Part shown: in pieces, positions 25,191-36,741 of the stretch
Layout of the letters: each line of letters opens with the position of its first letter
How positions within the stretch are numbered: the first letter of the stretch is position 1
Source of the DNA: Antilocapra americana
Lineage: Eukaryota; Chordata; Mammalia; Artiodactyla; Antilocapridae
Length of the DNA: 64,000 bases
NCBI GenBank assembly: GCA_007570785.1
Contig: ML662442.1
Coordinates: 32,011,909 to 32,075,908 of the forward strand
Direction: 5' to 3'
The notes under the pieces: model-generated
The model's database searches: none
Told to the model about the DNA's origin: nothing
What the model saw: the letters and a program-made list of their open reading frames with translations, nothing else
Program-made: the position numbers and the translations under genes

Positions 25191-26213
25191 AAGGGGGTCC
25201 TTGATCTTGAAACCTGTCAAAAGCAATGAGGTAAGGCAGAAAAAGGAGACTGGCATAATGTGGCCACAAGAGCAGAAGAGTCGCTTCTACCCTGAGAAAG
25301 TACGGCAGCCAAATGACATAAAACTGGGACGTCAGCGTTTCAGCTAGTTTACAAGGGATGGAACTCCAGCCTAAGCTGATCCATTGAAGAGAAAATTACA
25401 CAAAAGAGGAGCATTTAAAAATACCTAACTGTATGCTCTTGTGGAAAACACCAGTGTAGCATTTGAACCTGGCATCTAAACTCTCCGCTCTGCCACCTAC
25501 TGGCTTGACAAACTCCAGGGTTTCACTAGGGTCTTAAAGACAGACAACTTCTACACAAATGGCCCTTACCTTGAAGAAGAGGACTTTTTATAGTGTCTGT
25601 TAAGAAAAATACAATTAAATTCCTATTTCTTACTTTTCTCTCATGAAAAAAAATATCTAAAGAACCACAGCTCATTAAAGTGCCCCACATACGCACTTTT
25701 CAGTTGAAAAATAAGATCCTAAAGTGCTATAAAAGTTAAATGTAAAAAGACATAAGCACTCTTTACTGTCATACAAAATGTTTTAAAAAACTCTCATGAA
25801 CTTACAATACTGCAAGTCAAGTGCATTTTAAAAGCAGTTCAACACTGTTTTACTGTAGCACACAATATGCATTAAAATGGACAAGAATTTTAACGTTATT
25901 AGTTCTGAGAGTAAAATAAAGTCTAAGTATAGATGGTTCTCAGAATTCACCCTAACATAGATGGTTCTCAAATACAATTATTTCTCAATATTACCGTGAA
26001 CTCAGCTTTTAAATGGCATTATCCAAAACATAGTTTTATTACCCAAAATCCACACGAGTTAATCAACATTTGTACCAAATAACAGAATTTTAAGTCGGTA
26101 AGTTAATACTCATAAATTGTTAATACTTGAGTGCTTTCCTCCAACCAAAAAAACATATTTGATAAGGCTGCCTGTTCCCCACAGGCTACAAAACTCTTCA
26201 GCAATTCCCTCTT
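25191..26213. other. No gene; cryptic micro-exon-like motif and small direct repeat
   Basis: A 27-nt minus-strand stretch (25570-25596) has a good acceptor and donor around it (see findings). A 14-bp direct repeat (ATAGATGGTTCTCA) starts at about 25930 and 25959. Confidence 0.4.
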
Positions 26214-26330
26214 GAAATTGCAACCCACTCCAGTATTCTTGCCTGGGAAATTCTGTGGACAGAGGAGCCTGGCTACCTACAGTCCAGGGGGTTGCAAAAG
26301 AGTCAACTACAACTTATCAACTAGACAACA
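26214..26330 (+). mobile_element. Bov-A unit (SINE fragment)
   Basis: Body only: CAACCCACTCCAGTATTCTT to GGTTGCAAAAGAGTCAACTA, eroded tail. Confidence 0.82.
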
Positions 26331-27219
26331 ATAATAATGATCAACATGCCTTTTGCTAAATTAATTTTTAGAAGCTTTTCCTAAATTTGAAGAAAAAAAT
26401 TCTTTGATAAGCATGTAACTGGTCCCAGTTCAAAATATGGTGATACTAATTTAAAACGTATTTTAGGTTTCTGGCACCAATACAATCACAGGAAAAGTGA
26501 GTCCTTTATGTTGTATTTGACAATTCACAACGATTTTTCCATCTGAAGGGCAAGAGTGAACTAAAGATAGGACTTTGGTCAACCTTTTTGTTCAGAGTTG
26601 AGTTGTTTTGAGGATATTAAATCTAGAGAAATAATAACATTTGAAGATGTAGGTCAAACAAAGGTCACATAGGATATATTAGCAAGAGAATTCAAATAAT
26701 AAATCAATTCATAAAAAGCTCTCTGCCTTTTCTTTTAAAAAACCATCAAACTCTCTGAAGTTGAAAATCCCACATTAAGGTTTCCCCACTTAGAGATCTC
26801 TTTTTACAGAACAAAAAGGCTTCATAACTTTTACAACAGTTTATCCATTCTTAGGATTAAAATATAAGTTAATAATGTAAACATCTGCCAAAACACAGAA
26901 TCTTTTAGTAATGCCACCCTGCCTTTCCACCATTTTAAAAGACCATGCTGGGCTAAAAATAACCATAAAAACCACTTCCTCAGGATAAAAGCAAACATAA
27001 CAACATTAGCACTATTTGCTTTTTAATTAGCTTCTTTTTAAATTAGCAAATTCTAAACTAACCAAATCAAGAACTGAAACAACACAGCTCTCTCAATGGC
27101 AAAGAAATCTGAGAAACTGATCTGGAAAGCAAATGTAATGGGATTACACTTTTATACACATTCTTGACAAAGAATGGCCAACACTTAGTTTTAAATTAAA
27201 TAGTACTATACTTAAAATT
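26331..27219. other. No gene recognised
   Basis: AT-rich intronic sequence, no repeat recognised. Confidence 0.6.
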
Positions 27220-27416
27220 GTTTTCCATGTGGCTCAGATGGTAAAGCATCCGTCTACAATGCGGGAGACCTGGATTCGATCCCTGGGTTGGGAAGGAAAT
27301 GGCAACCCACTCCAGTACTCTTGCCTGGAAAATTCCATGGATGGAGGAGCCCGGTGGGCCACAGTCCATTGGGTCGCAAAGAGTTGGGACACAACTGAGC
27401 GACTTCACTTCACTTC
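27220..27416 (+). mobile_element. Bov-tA SINE with 12-bp target-site duplication
   Basis: Intact head and body. The direct repeat ATACTTAAAATT at 27208-27219 and 27417-27428 brackets it exactly, proving a retroposition event. The internal part after the B-box is shortened (GGGTTGGGAAGGAAATGG). Confidence 0.95.
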
Positions 27417-27474
27417 ATACTTAAAATTATACTGGGTCCTGTGTAAATCCTCAAGAGATATCTCTACAGAAAGC

Positions 27475-27670
27475 AGTAACTTTATCATCATTGACTGTAT
27501 GATCTTGGCTAGAATGCTTAACCTCTCTGAGCCTCAATTCTTCATGTCTAAAGATGGGGATAATAACAGTACCTACTTCATGAGGCTGCTACAAGGACTA
27601 AATGAGATAATAACACAAAGTTCTTAGAATTGTATCTAGCACATGATACAAGCCTAATACATATAAGCTA
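27475..27670 (+). repeat. MIR SINE
   Basis: Well-kept ancient MIR: TTAACCTCTCTGAGCCTCAA, AAAGATGGGGATAATAACAG, then TAAATGAGATAATAACACAA. Confidence 0.8.
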
Positions 27671-28745
27671 TGCGGTGGACATTTTCTAATGGATTTCAAA
27701 ACTCTAAGACACCTGATTCTCCATAAAAATTTTAGGTATAGTAAATAAGAGTATTTGTCAAAACATGACCAGGGACCAGCAATGATCTATAACTACAGTA
27801 GTGCCTGAGGTTTAGCTAAGAAGTATCTTTTGATTGAATTAAAGTATAATGAAGCTAGAGTAAATATTAAGTATAACTTATGGAAAATATTTTTGGTAAT
27901 GTAAGTTAAATTATCAAAATTCTATTATATTGTTCATTAAATAATGAAGTGATATTACCTGTGGTTTTAATGGAAAAAAGTTAATTCTGCTCAAACATAA
28001 GTTTGCTAATAAATACAGATGTGTGTATATATGTGTAACCATTGTTATCTAGAAGACTTAATGAGTCATAAAAAATGGGTTTATATCTGCTTCAGAAAAA
28101 CTGCAAATATCAGTCTCTAGTACTTAATAAGATTAGTATTTCTTGCAGCTCAAATATTCATTTTTTGATTATACTGAATATGAGTCTCAAATTTTTCATC
28201 TTACAAATTTTAATACTCTAAAATATCTATAACTCAACCTCTGAACAATAACTTATTTTCTCTTTAAGGGTCACATTCAGGAAAGAAGATGCTAACAGGT
28301 AGTCTGGGCAGGGAAAGAATTAATAAATGCTGTCATTAGTCTATGAGCCTATTTTTATTTCCTGGCATATGTGTTTAATACATTGAGGATTTGAATGAAC
28401 TGGTATATCAACAAGTACATGAGGTATGGATGGGTGAAGAAATTTGGAAAATAAAGCACAGGCTAGTCTAAAAGTTATCTGTTGCTCTAAAATTATACCG
28501 TTCAGGTTTCTGAGACATTTAAAGAAATCCCTCTAAGTTCCCAAGAGTATGGGCTCCTCTTCTTTCTCTCTCTACTCAGCCCCTCTCCTACACCTACACT
28601 CTTAACTCTCTACACCCCCGACCACAGCTACCTTGAGAAACGCTGTCTTTGGAAGATCTTACTCTGAAATTCTAACTTTATTACCAGTAGGAGGGTTGAA
28701 GGTACAGTCTCTAAAACAGAAGCCACAGTTACTTTCTTTTGCAAA
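27671..28745. other. No gene recognised
   Basis: AT-rich intronic sequence. An AP-1-like TGAGTCA lies near 28064. Confidence 0.55.
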
Positions 28746-28782
28746 ATGGCTTTGGGAAGCAGTTGTTAATTCCCAAAGCCAT
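28746..28782. repeat. Perfect 13-bp inverted repeat (hairpin)
   Basis: ATGGCTTTGGGAA (28746-28758) and TTCCCAAAGCCAT (28770-28782) around an 11-nt loop. Confidence 0.85.
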
Positions 28783-29208
28783 GTGGGAAGCTGTGACTTC
28801 CATAAGAATTGAGTTATTTTAAGGTAAAACAGAGACTGAAAAGACTCAGATTCAAATCAACACTGTGCAAAAGGATCCACCCAGGAGTGCCCACAAATAC
28901 GAGACAAAATGCCCACATTCAATAAACATTGAAATCTAGTCTCCTAAAGCTCTTAATTCCTTCGTTCAGCAAATATTTACAAGGTCCATGCTCTGTACCA
29001 GGCACTACCTGTGCAGAATGGAACTTCAGTGGTAAATAACCAAGAGTCCTTGAATTACATTCACAGACAATTAAAAAGTGTGATGATCTGGAAGACGGTT
29101 TCACACTAGAATTCATGAAATCTAGATTATAAAAAGGCCAGAGCAAAGGCTGTAAGAGGCTGTGTTTGGTATCTGTCTCCTTCACGAGAGTAAGATCACC
29201 AGTAGCAG
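28783..29208. other. No gene; possible L2/MIR tail
   Basis: GTTCAGCAAATATTTACAAG followed by CTCTGTACCAGGCACTACCT at 28963-29015 looks like an old reverse MIR/L2 end. Confidence 0.4.
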
Positions 29209-29430
29209 GCTGCGTGTGCGCCAGGTCACTTCAGTCGTGTCCAACTCTTTGTGCCCTCTGGACTGCAGCCCACCAGGCTCCTCTGACCATGGGATTCTCC
29301 AGGCAAGAATACTGGAGTGGGCTGCCATGCCCTCCTCCAGGGGATCTTCCCCACTCAGGAATCAAACCCGCATCTCCTGTGGCTCCTGCACTGCAGGCAG
29401 ATTCTTTACCACTGAGCCACCAGGGAAGCC
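29209..29430 (-). mobile_element. Bov-tA SINE
   Basis: Complete reverse copy (CACTTCAGTCGTGTCCAACT to CTGAGCCACCAGGGAAGCC). Confidence 0.93.
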
Positions 29431-29708
29431 AGGCTAGCAGCATCTAACCTAGCAACTGGCACAAAGTTCAACAAACACTGGGGGGAAGACTGGCACTATG
29501 AACAGGTTCAAGTATAATGTCAGAGGTATTTACTTCTTCAACATTAGGGTGGATACCATCATCATTCACATTTACTGAGCAATCCCAGACATCGCTCTAC
29601 CACTTCACATACATCTTTCTTCACCTTTTAAAGTTCCTAACAAATAAAAAGAGCAACCAGGATAGGACCATAGAGTTTGTACATTTCAGCCTTACTAGGA
29701 TCAGAAGT

Positions 29709-29989
29709 CGGAGAAGGCAATGGCACCCCACTCCAGTACTTTTGTCTGGAAAATCCCATGGATGGAGGAGCCTGGTAGGCTGCAGTCCATGGGGTCGCTC
29801 AGAGTCAGACACGACAGAGCAACTTCACTTTCACTTTTCACTTTCACGCACTGGAGAAGGAAATGGCAACCCACTCCAGTGTTCTTGCCTGGAGAAGCCC
29901 AGGGATGGCGGAGCCTGGTGGGCTGCTATCTGTGGGGTCGCAAAGAGTCAGTCGGACACGACTGAAGCGACTTAGCAGCAGCAGCAGCA
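29709..29989 (+). mobile_element. BOV-A2 SINE, full-length with exact 11-bp target-site duplication
   Basis: Two Bov-A units and an AGC tail. GGATCAGAAGT occurs at 29698-29708 and again at 29990-30000, exactly at the element ends. Confidence 0.95.
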
Positions 29990-30000
29990 GGATCAGAAGT

Positions 30001-31659
30001 GGCAAGATTTACTTTGACAAAGGTGATTAAATATGACTGACAGAAGCTTAGAACTAAACAGGTCATGGGGGGTGGGTGTGGAGAGGAGATACCACTATTA
30101 ATAGCTTTTATATCTCTATGGTATATAAATTTTATTTTCGATTTTCTACATTTTTCTCTAAATAGTAATTACTTTAAAAATCTGAAAGCAAGTAGGCTTG
30201 AGGGATTTTACTAAAGGGGAGACCAGGGTGCAAGAAGTTGGGAGCCAGAGACTGCAGGAAGAGTAGTCCCTTAACATGAGTTTACAGGGAGGGGAGAGGT
30301 CTTCTGGCCAGGTAACAAAGGTGTCTGACTAAACACTAAGTAGATGAAGGCTCAGCATTACTTCAGCTGAAAAACTCCAGGGTGTATTTTAACTGTTGAT
30401 ATGGGCAAGTTACCGCTTCAAGGAGCATCAGTCTTGAAGGCAGCCTTCTTGGTGGTCTGTGTTGCCACCTACAGAAACTGTGCTTCACATCCTCTAATGG
30501 ATAGTGATCATGGAGTTGCTCTATGTATGATAATAAATGGGGGGGGCACAAAGAGATATAAATAAAAAGCATCACCCTGTGCTTTCTCCAATTAATACTT
30601 TAATTCTCTAATTTCTCCTTCCATTGTAGCAGACTGCACATGAGAAGCTGAACTTGTAAATAAAATGGGAACATACTTGAATGGAGGAGATTGGTTGGCC
30701 GAGATCCTTGAAGATTTTAGGTCAAGGAGCTAAGAAGCTTTATATTTTAAACTCAACAGGTTACTATGAAAAGATGGTGATCTCAACAAGCACCTGAGAC
30801 ATAAAACTATGAGTTCTTTGAATAATGTGGCAATTTATGCACCATAGAAAATAGAATACAAAGCTTTTGTTCAAACTTTCCAAATGACTCTCCGTTTTTC
30901 TTGACCTGGCCTGAAGTTTCAGGGGTTTTCATCAACACCTGTCTTTATGCATGAATTTCTCCTTTCAAGCCCTCAGCAGCTATCTAACCACTAAACCACA
31001 TTAGGTTATTTACACAAATAGATCATTTTTAGCTCTTGGGTTCTGTAATAGGATGGACGAATGTTCTTTTAAAACGTTTTCAAGAGGAATGAGGTACAGC
31101 TAGGTGGTGGTGGAAGCTGTGGGTCTCCAAATGCCTTCACTAAACTTCTGGGCACCTTCCTCATTTCCATGGCTTAAAAAACTGAAGGATTAGAGGAATG
31201 GGAAAGTCAGTATCCTGCTTGGGTAAGGACATGAACACGAGCTTCGTCTGTGGTGTTTTCCCTCAATGGGCTCCCTCATCAAAAACCCTTTACTTCCGAA
31301 ACTCAACTCAATTAAATATCAGGGAACAAAACATTCATGAGAGAGAGCTAGTTTTCTCCTCTGAAGAATGATATGACTGATTTATATAACCTTTAATGTT
31401 TCTTATAGCCCTGAGTCTCTGAAAGAACAATAATATTCTACATCAAAAGTTTATGTAAAAAATTTAAATGTTACAAAAACCTTTATGAGTAAACTAAAAA
31501 GATAACTGGGAAAAACATATGCAAACTATATCATAAAAACAGGTTTGTTTATAGGAAACAGACCACTTCTAGGAGTATGCTAGAAATATGGTCTTAACTA
31601 TATGGTCTTACACACTCAGTAAGAGGAATGAAAACTACTAGGCCAAGACACCAATGCTC
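30001..31659. other. No gene recognised
   Basis: Intronic sequence without a recognisable coding block. A 10-bp repeat (TATGGTCTTA) occurs twice near 31588-31610. Confidence 0.55.
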
Positions 31660-31800
31660 ATTTCTAAAGTGAGCAAACATCAAGAAGTTCAACAAAATCT
31701 AAATAACTCATCCTTCTGGCGAGGCTGTGGAGACACAGGAACTCTCAGTGCTGGTGGGAATGGAAAATGATACAGTGCCTACGGAGGGGGACATCATAAT
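31660..31800 (+). mobile_element. L1 ORF2 fragment
   Basis: GGCGAGGCTGTGGAGACACA followed by AGTGCTGGTGGGAATGGAAA is characteristic of a degenerate L1 ORF2. Confidence 0.6.
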
Positions 31801-31870
31801 ATTTAACAAAATTACACACATATTTACCTACCTTTTGGCTCATGTATCCATATGTAAATACATACTTATA

Positions 31871-32094
31871 TGCGTGCGTACTAAGTCACTTCAGTTATGT
31901 CCGAGTCTTTGCAACTCTATGGACTGTAGCTTGCCAGGCTTCTCTGTCTATGGACATTCTCCAGGTAAGAATACTGGAGTGGGTTGCCATGCCCTCCTCC
32001 AGGGGATCTTCCTGACCCAGGGATCGAATCCACATGCCCTATGTCTCCTGCACTGGCAAGTGGGTTCTTTACTGCTAGTACCACCTGGAAACCC
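31871..32094 (-). mobile_element. Bov-tA SINE
   Basis: Complete reverse copy (CTAAGTCACTTCAGTTATGT to GTACCACCTGGAAACCC). Confidence 0.92.
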
Positions 32095-32138
32095 AAATAT
32101 ATATGTATATGGATTGTAAGCATTATATATATGGATTT

Positions 32139-32141
<3 letters not shown>

Positions 32142-32184
<43 letters not shown>
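32142..32184. repeat. (AC)21 microsatellite
   Basis: Uninterrupted 43-nt AC run, about 4.5 kb upstream of COL10A1. Probably polymorphic given its length. Confidence 0.98.
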
Positions 32185-32187
<3 letters not shown>

Positions 32188-32636
32188 TCTAGCTAATAAA
32201 CAAAGAAGAAAAGATAGAATTAGGATATCAAGGTAATGCTCATTCCTAGCAACATCCCACACAACCAGCAATGAAACGTTTCCTGCTTAAAATACACAAC
32301 ACCCACTGGATCTACAAAGTACCCTTGGCCAAAAAGTATTTGTGTGTGTACATCTCAAACCTAAATCTGATTGAATCTCTAGATCTAACTACCAATTTTT
32401 CAGGAAATACAGTGTACAGAGAAGCATGTTAAGTGACAGCAAAATCCAAAGTGTAGGAAACTGTACAGGCAAGGGGACTCAGTTTCTCAGCAAATAAGCT
32501 GTAAAGGGAAAAAAAGAGATGTGGATAAGAAACCTACATTAACAGGGACATATCAATTCAGGGAAATTCAAGAATCTAAGTCGAACAAACAATAATCAAT
32601 AAAAACTATGAATATGTATGTATGTATACTACATAT

Positions 32637-32851
32637 GGGCTTCCCAGGTGATGCTAGTGGTAGAGACTCTGCCTGCCAATGCAGGAGATCCAAGAGACAG
32701 AGGTTCAATCTCTGGTCAGGAAGATGCCCTGGGGTAGGAAAAGGCAACCTGATCCAGTATTCTTGCCTGGAAAACCATGGAGAGGAGCCTCGTGGGCTTC
32801 AGTCCTTGCAGCCACTGAGAGAATCAGATACAACTGAGTGCCTAAGCACAC
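32637..32851 (+). mobile_element. Bov-tA SINE with 9-bp target-site duplication
   Basis: GGGCTTCCCAGGTGATGCTA to ACAACTGAGTGCCTAAGCAC. ATACTACAT flanks it at 32626-32634 and 32852-32860. An alternating purine-pyrimidine TG/CA/TA block follows (32856-32955). Confidence 0.9.
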
Positions 32852-33102
32852 ATACTACATGTGTGTTTGTATATCTCTGTATACATTTGTGGGTATGTGT
32901 GCATATCCATATCCACACATACATATGCATGTGTATGTGTGTGTATACACACATAACTGAGAAAATCTGAAGTGAACTAAAGCATCTGATAATATTAAGA
33001 AACAGGTAGTTTGGGTTTATGCTGAAAATACTATTTTAAAGAAAAACAACTTACCTTCAGGAGAAATATACTAAAATTTCATAGACAAATTGGTACAATA
33101 TA

Positions 33103-33332
33103 TTTCCTGGTGGCTCAAATGGTAAAGCGTCTGCCTACAATGTGGGAGACCCGGGTTCAATCCCTGGGTTGGGAAGGATCTCCTGGAGAAGGAAATGTCA
33201 ACCCACTTCAGTGTTCTTGCCTGGGAAATCCCATGGACAGAGGAACCTGTCCATTCCTCCATCCACGAAGGCTACCGTCCATGGGGTTGCAGAGTTAGAC
33301 ACGACTGAGCGACTTCATTTTCACTTTCTTTC
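33103..33332 (+). mobile_element. Bov-tA SINE
   Basis: TTTCCTGGTGGCTCAAATGG to GACACGACTGAGCGACTTCA, then a CTTTCTTTCAT tail. About 20 extra bases sit in the body (ATTCCTCCATCCACGAAGG). Confidence 0.92.
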
Positions 33333-33589
33333 ATGGGATTTGTTAAAAATATGGGAGTGAACAGAGGAAGGACTGAGTGACAGTGACTTGAGATTAGTCT
33401 GAGTTGGGTAGTGGGTACAACGGTACTCATGGTAACCATTCTCTCTACTTCTACAGATAAAGCTAAATTTTTCTACAGTAAAGCTAAAACCCACATGAAC
33501 AAAAACAACAAAATTTATGTATCTAATACTGACAAGCTGGTTAACAGAACACTGATATCAGACTAAGACATTCTAACTTAGAAGTCCAT

Positions 33590-33740
33590 CATGCTCACCT
33601 GAGGAACTTTTTCAAAATACAGTTTCTGAACCACCATTATCTTAATGAATCCCAAAGACAGAAGGAACTGTGTTGTGTCCCTCAGGACTGTGCGAGTGTG
33701 GAAAGTAGGTTGAGAACCACCTACAGGGTTTAAACAGCTT
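33590..33740. mobile_element. Possible MER5-like (hAT-Charlie) relic
   Basis: CATGCTCACCTGAGGAACTT and the far end GTAGGTTGAGAACCACCTAC resemble the two ends of the MER5 non-autonomous DNA element. Strongly diverged in between. Confidence 0.4.
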
Positions 33741-34279
33741 AAGGGTGGGGGCTGTACATCATTCATCCAGTTCTTTTACCACCATACCTGACATGTAGAA
33801 GATACTCAAGAAATACCTGGTGAATTAATGATAACCTGGGAAGTGAAAATGAACATGTGAGCTTAACAGCAGCTAAATGCTAGTGTGCAAAAAAAATCTT
33901 CATATTTGATATTGAAAAAAAACAACATTTAGGTTGCTGAGTTTAGCTGAGTTTAAAAAGCATGACTTTCTATTCTTTAAGTAGAATAGATTTTCATTAT
34001 AAAGCCACAGTCTAGTCACTTTCAACAGCTACAGGTAAACTCCTAGAGTAAAAATAGTTTTAAATACACAATTGGGTGGGGTGAAGCTAGAAAATATTCT
34101 GATTCTACAATCTGTTTTGGCCAAGACAGTGCTTTTTATGTGACTAACAAAGCAAACAGCAGTCAGATTCCTTGTACTGAAATAAACACACTATTTGCAA
34201 AAAGGGTTGAACGTCCAAGGCTTATTCAATAAAGACACCACATTTCCCAAAATTAAATGAGAATATAGAATGACAAATA

Positions 34280-34540
34280 CCCACATATATTTATATATCC
34301 CCCAAAGAAGACATATGACCACTTGGTATGGATTTTGTCTCTAATAATTACTAAATGGGGCCAAGCCCACTGTCTCACCACAGAAAACAGCAAAATACCT
34401 CAAGCACAAGAATTACCTAATTTTAAAGTTGGGAGGAGTTTAGAAACTAATCCAAACTTTTCATTGTGTTGATGAAAAAATGAACACCTAAAGAGGTTAA
34501 GGTGAAAAGTTCTGGAAATAGTTGGAGCAACCACAGATAA
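34280..34540 (+). promoter_or_regulatory. COL10A1: Candidate COL10A1 upstream control region (about -2.2 to -2.4 kb)
   Basis: A MEF2-like AT core (34287-34296) and two RUNX-type ACCACA motifs (34377-34382 and 34530-34535, the second as AACCACA) fall within 250 bp. RUNX2 and MEF2C are known COL10A1 activators, and human COL10A1 is reported to have an enhancer roughly 2 kb upstream. The motifs are seen directly; the enhancer role is inferred, and such short motifs also occur by chance. Confidence 0.35.
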
Positions 34541-34921
34541 ACACATGGTCTACACAGGTACACAGAATGAAGAGCTGAGAATTAACCTTTGAACTTTCAC
34601 GTGAATAATAACGAAAAAGGTATCAGTCTTAATTATAAACAAATAAGTATGTGTCATCATATACACACACAAAAATACTGGAATATACATTTCTAATAAA
34701 TCCTTTTAAAACAAATTCTATAACTGAATATTCAAGGGCATCCATGATGTTACCCCACTTACTTTTTCAAAATCTTTTCCAAGAGAAGCATAATACCTGG
34801 AAGGCAGCCACTTCTCTCACTTACAGATGTAGTAGAGGACACAGTATAATTACAAAAAGTATTATTCCATAGATAATTTTCAAGTGATGAAAGAATGATT
34901 AGAATATAGAAAAGTTAAATA

Positions 34922-35092
34922 ACAAGGCCCTTTTGCATAGCAAAGGGAACTATATTTAACATCCTGTGTGAAGCCATAATGGAAGAGAATACAGAGTGTG
35001 TGTGTATATCTGTAAATGAATCACACTGTTGTACAGCAGAAATTAATATAACATTGTAAATCAACTATACTTTCATAAAAATGAATGATTAT
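34922..35092 (+). mobile_element. Artiodactyl L1 3' end
   Basis: CACACTGTTGTACAGCAGAA, then AACATTGTAAATCAACTATA and CTTTCATAAAAATG match the 3'UTR end of ruminant L1s. Confidence 0.8.
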
Positions 35093-36599
35093 AAAATACA
35101 ATATAAATTTTTCAATTCTCCTATTATTCAGAACTGATATAAAGTCATATTTCATATGAATCTGTGAGTATTATATAGAGATATACGGGACATGGTTAAG
35201 TTTTTAAAGATAGCAACCAATAATAAAAGGTTTGAACGTGAGAGTTAAGAGAAAGGAAGGCAGTGAGATGAGTTATCCATTTATATTTCTACAAGGTGCT
35301 ATGCAAGGCTTAGTTCAAAATATATGCAGAAAATTACATGCAGGGGAGGAGGAGGGGAAGAAAAAGAACAAACCCTTATTTCATCCACTGGTCAAACATT
35401 TAATTTCAATTATTGATCAATCCTGAATCTATACCACTTTAATTCTACATTCTGGAATTTTTCTTCTCACCTACTTCATCTGTAAAGTTGATGTGATTTA
35501 GCTGCAAAATGACGAAATAAAATAGGAATCAGAATTTGGCCTCTCAACTTGCTGTTATTAGATCCTTTAGGATCCTGAAAACGGATTATTATTTAGGATC
35601 TTCTCTCCTATTACTGTTAAAGTTAAATACTAACTTCTGAAGATCACAACGATGACATTTACTTTCACCTTTTGGGGGAAAAATGTTTCGAACTGAGCTG
35701 ATTTAAGATCCTTGAAGGAAACTGCAAGGTAAAGCAATAATACTTTCAAAAAGCTGAAAGCAAAGTCTGAAGATTATTTGTCTTTTGAAATGAAGACTGC
35801 AGCCTCATTTAAATGGACATGATATGATATTATCAAGTTAAGGGTTTTTGTACCTCCTCCACTGCAACTCTAAAATAAAACCCAAAATTAAGCAGTAAAA
35901 TCTGAAGCCATCTACATCTACACATCTACATCTACACATCCACAGTAAGTAGAGTGTTGTGAACAATGAATTTAAATCCTTCAGGGTAATTATACTGCCA
36001 GCTCTAAATTTATGGATGTCTTGCTTCTGTTTGAAAATTTTTAAATATTTAAATGTAAAAACTAAAATGTTTATATGCTTACCATATTTTACATTTCTCT
36101 TATTAACATCTGAGGGCTTACATTAAAATCCTGAAATACAAGACACCATACCTACATTTTCACCATTGTGCTTTTTCCAAGCCTAAAAATAAGAATTGGG
36201 GTATGCTATTTTCATAAAAATTTAGAAAACATTCAGGGACACATTGATGGCTTTATGTAAAAAGTGAAGAATTTAGGTGATGGTTTAAACCCACACTCCC
36301 CTCCAGAAGACTTCTAGCCCTACTTTTACATACTCCCAAGTATTTTCAACCAAGTAACACAAGAACGTGCTTTCTAAAAATATAAAGGGGCTAGGATCAC
36401 CCCATCATGAACTAACAACCTAAACATCTGAGTAATAGCTTCTAAAATAAAATTACAGAAAAAGATGGTGCATTGCTAAAACTATTAATATATATTTAAG
36501 ACAAAGAGTTTATTTTTCAATAAGAAAACAAGGAAAAGAGAACCCAACCTGATCTTGTATGCCTGCCCAATAGAACTTTCCACCATAATTAGTGCTTTC
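35093..36599. other. COL10A1 5' flank, no gene recognised
   Basis: AT-rich, free of SINEs. A short array of ACATCTACATCT-type repeats lies at 35909-35941. Confidence 0.6.
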
Positions 36600-36692
36600 C
36601 ACCTCTGGGGCAGGGGGAGGAGCTTAAACTCAGGGTAACCTCATGGAACAAGGGAAAAACAGTATAAATACTGCGGGACAGCTCTGGAGAGG
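36600..36692 (+). promoter_or_regulatory. COL10A1: COL10A1 core promoter with TATA box
   Basis: TATAAATA at 36663-36670, about 30 bp before the inferred start. Upstream is a G-rich stretch (about 36605-36620) that could bind Sp/KLF factors. TATA-driven initiation fits a strongly tissue-restricted gene. The start itself is inferred from spacing. Confidence 0.8.
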
Positions 36693-36741
36693 GCATCTTC
36701 TGCAGTGCTCACCTGGGCACAGAGGAAGGCACAGAGCGCTG
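36693..36741 (+). other. COL10A1: COL10A1 exon 1 (5'UTR, noncoding; start approximate)
   Basis: Start placed about 30 bp after the TATA box. It has no ATG before the donor GTAAGA (36742-36747). A second, stronger donor, GTAAGT, lies at 36777-36782 and would lengthen the exon by 35 bp. Intron 1 then runs to 37279. Confidence 0.75.

Noticed and set aside
32142..32184. Open frames coding poly-(Thr-His) and poly-(Cys-Val)
   Set aside because: They are translations of the AC microsatellite.
33585..33600. Possible minus-strand splice donor (GCTCACCTGAG) as an NT5DC1 exon 7 candidate
   Set aside because: The adjoining minus-strand sequence has no NT5DC1-like residues and reads as a diverged DNA-transposon relic.
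35909..35941. Short regular repeats (ACATCTAC) considered as a CRISPR or minisatellite array
   Set aside because: Only a few units, no spacers, and a mammalian genome: simple sequence repeat.
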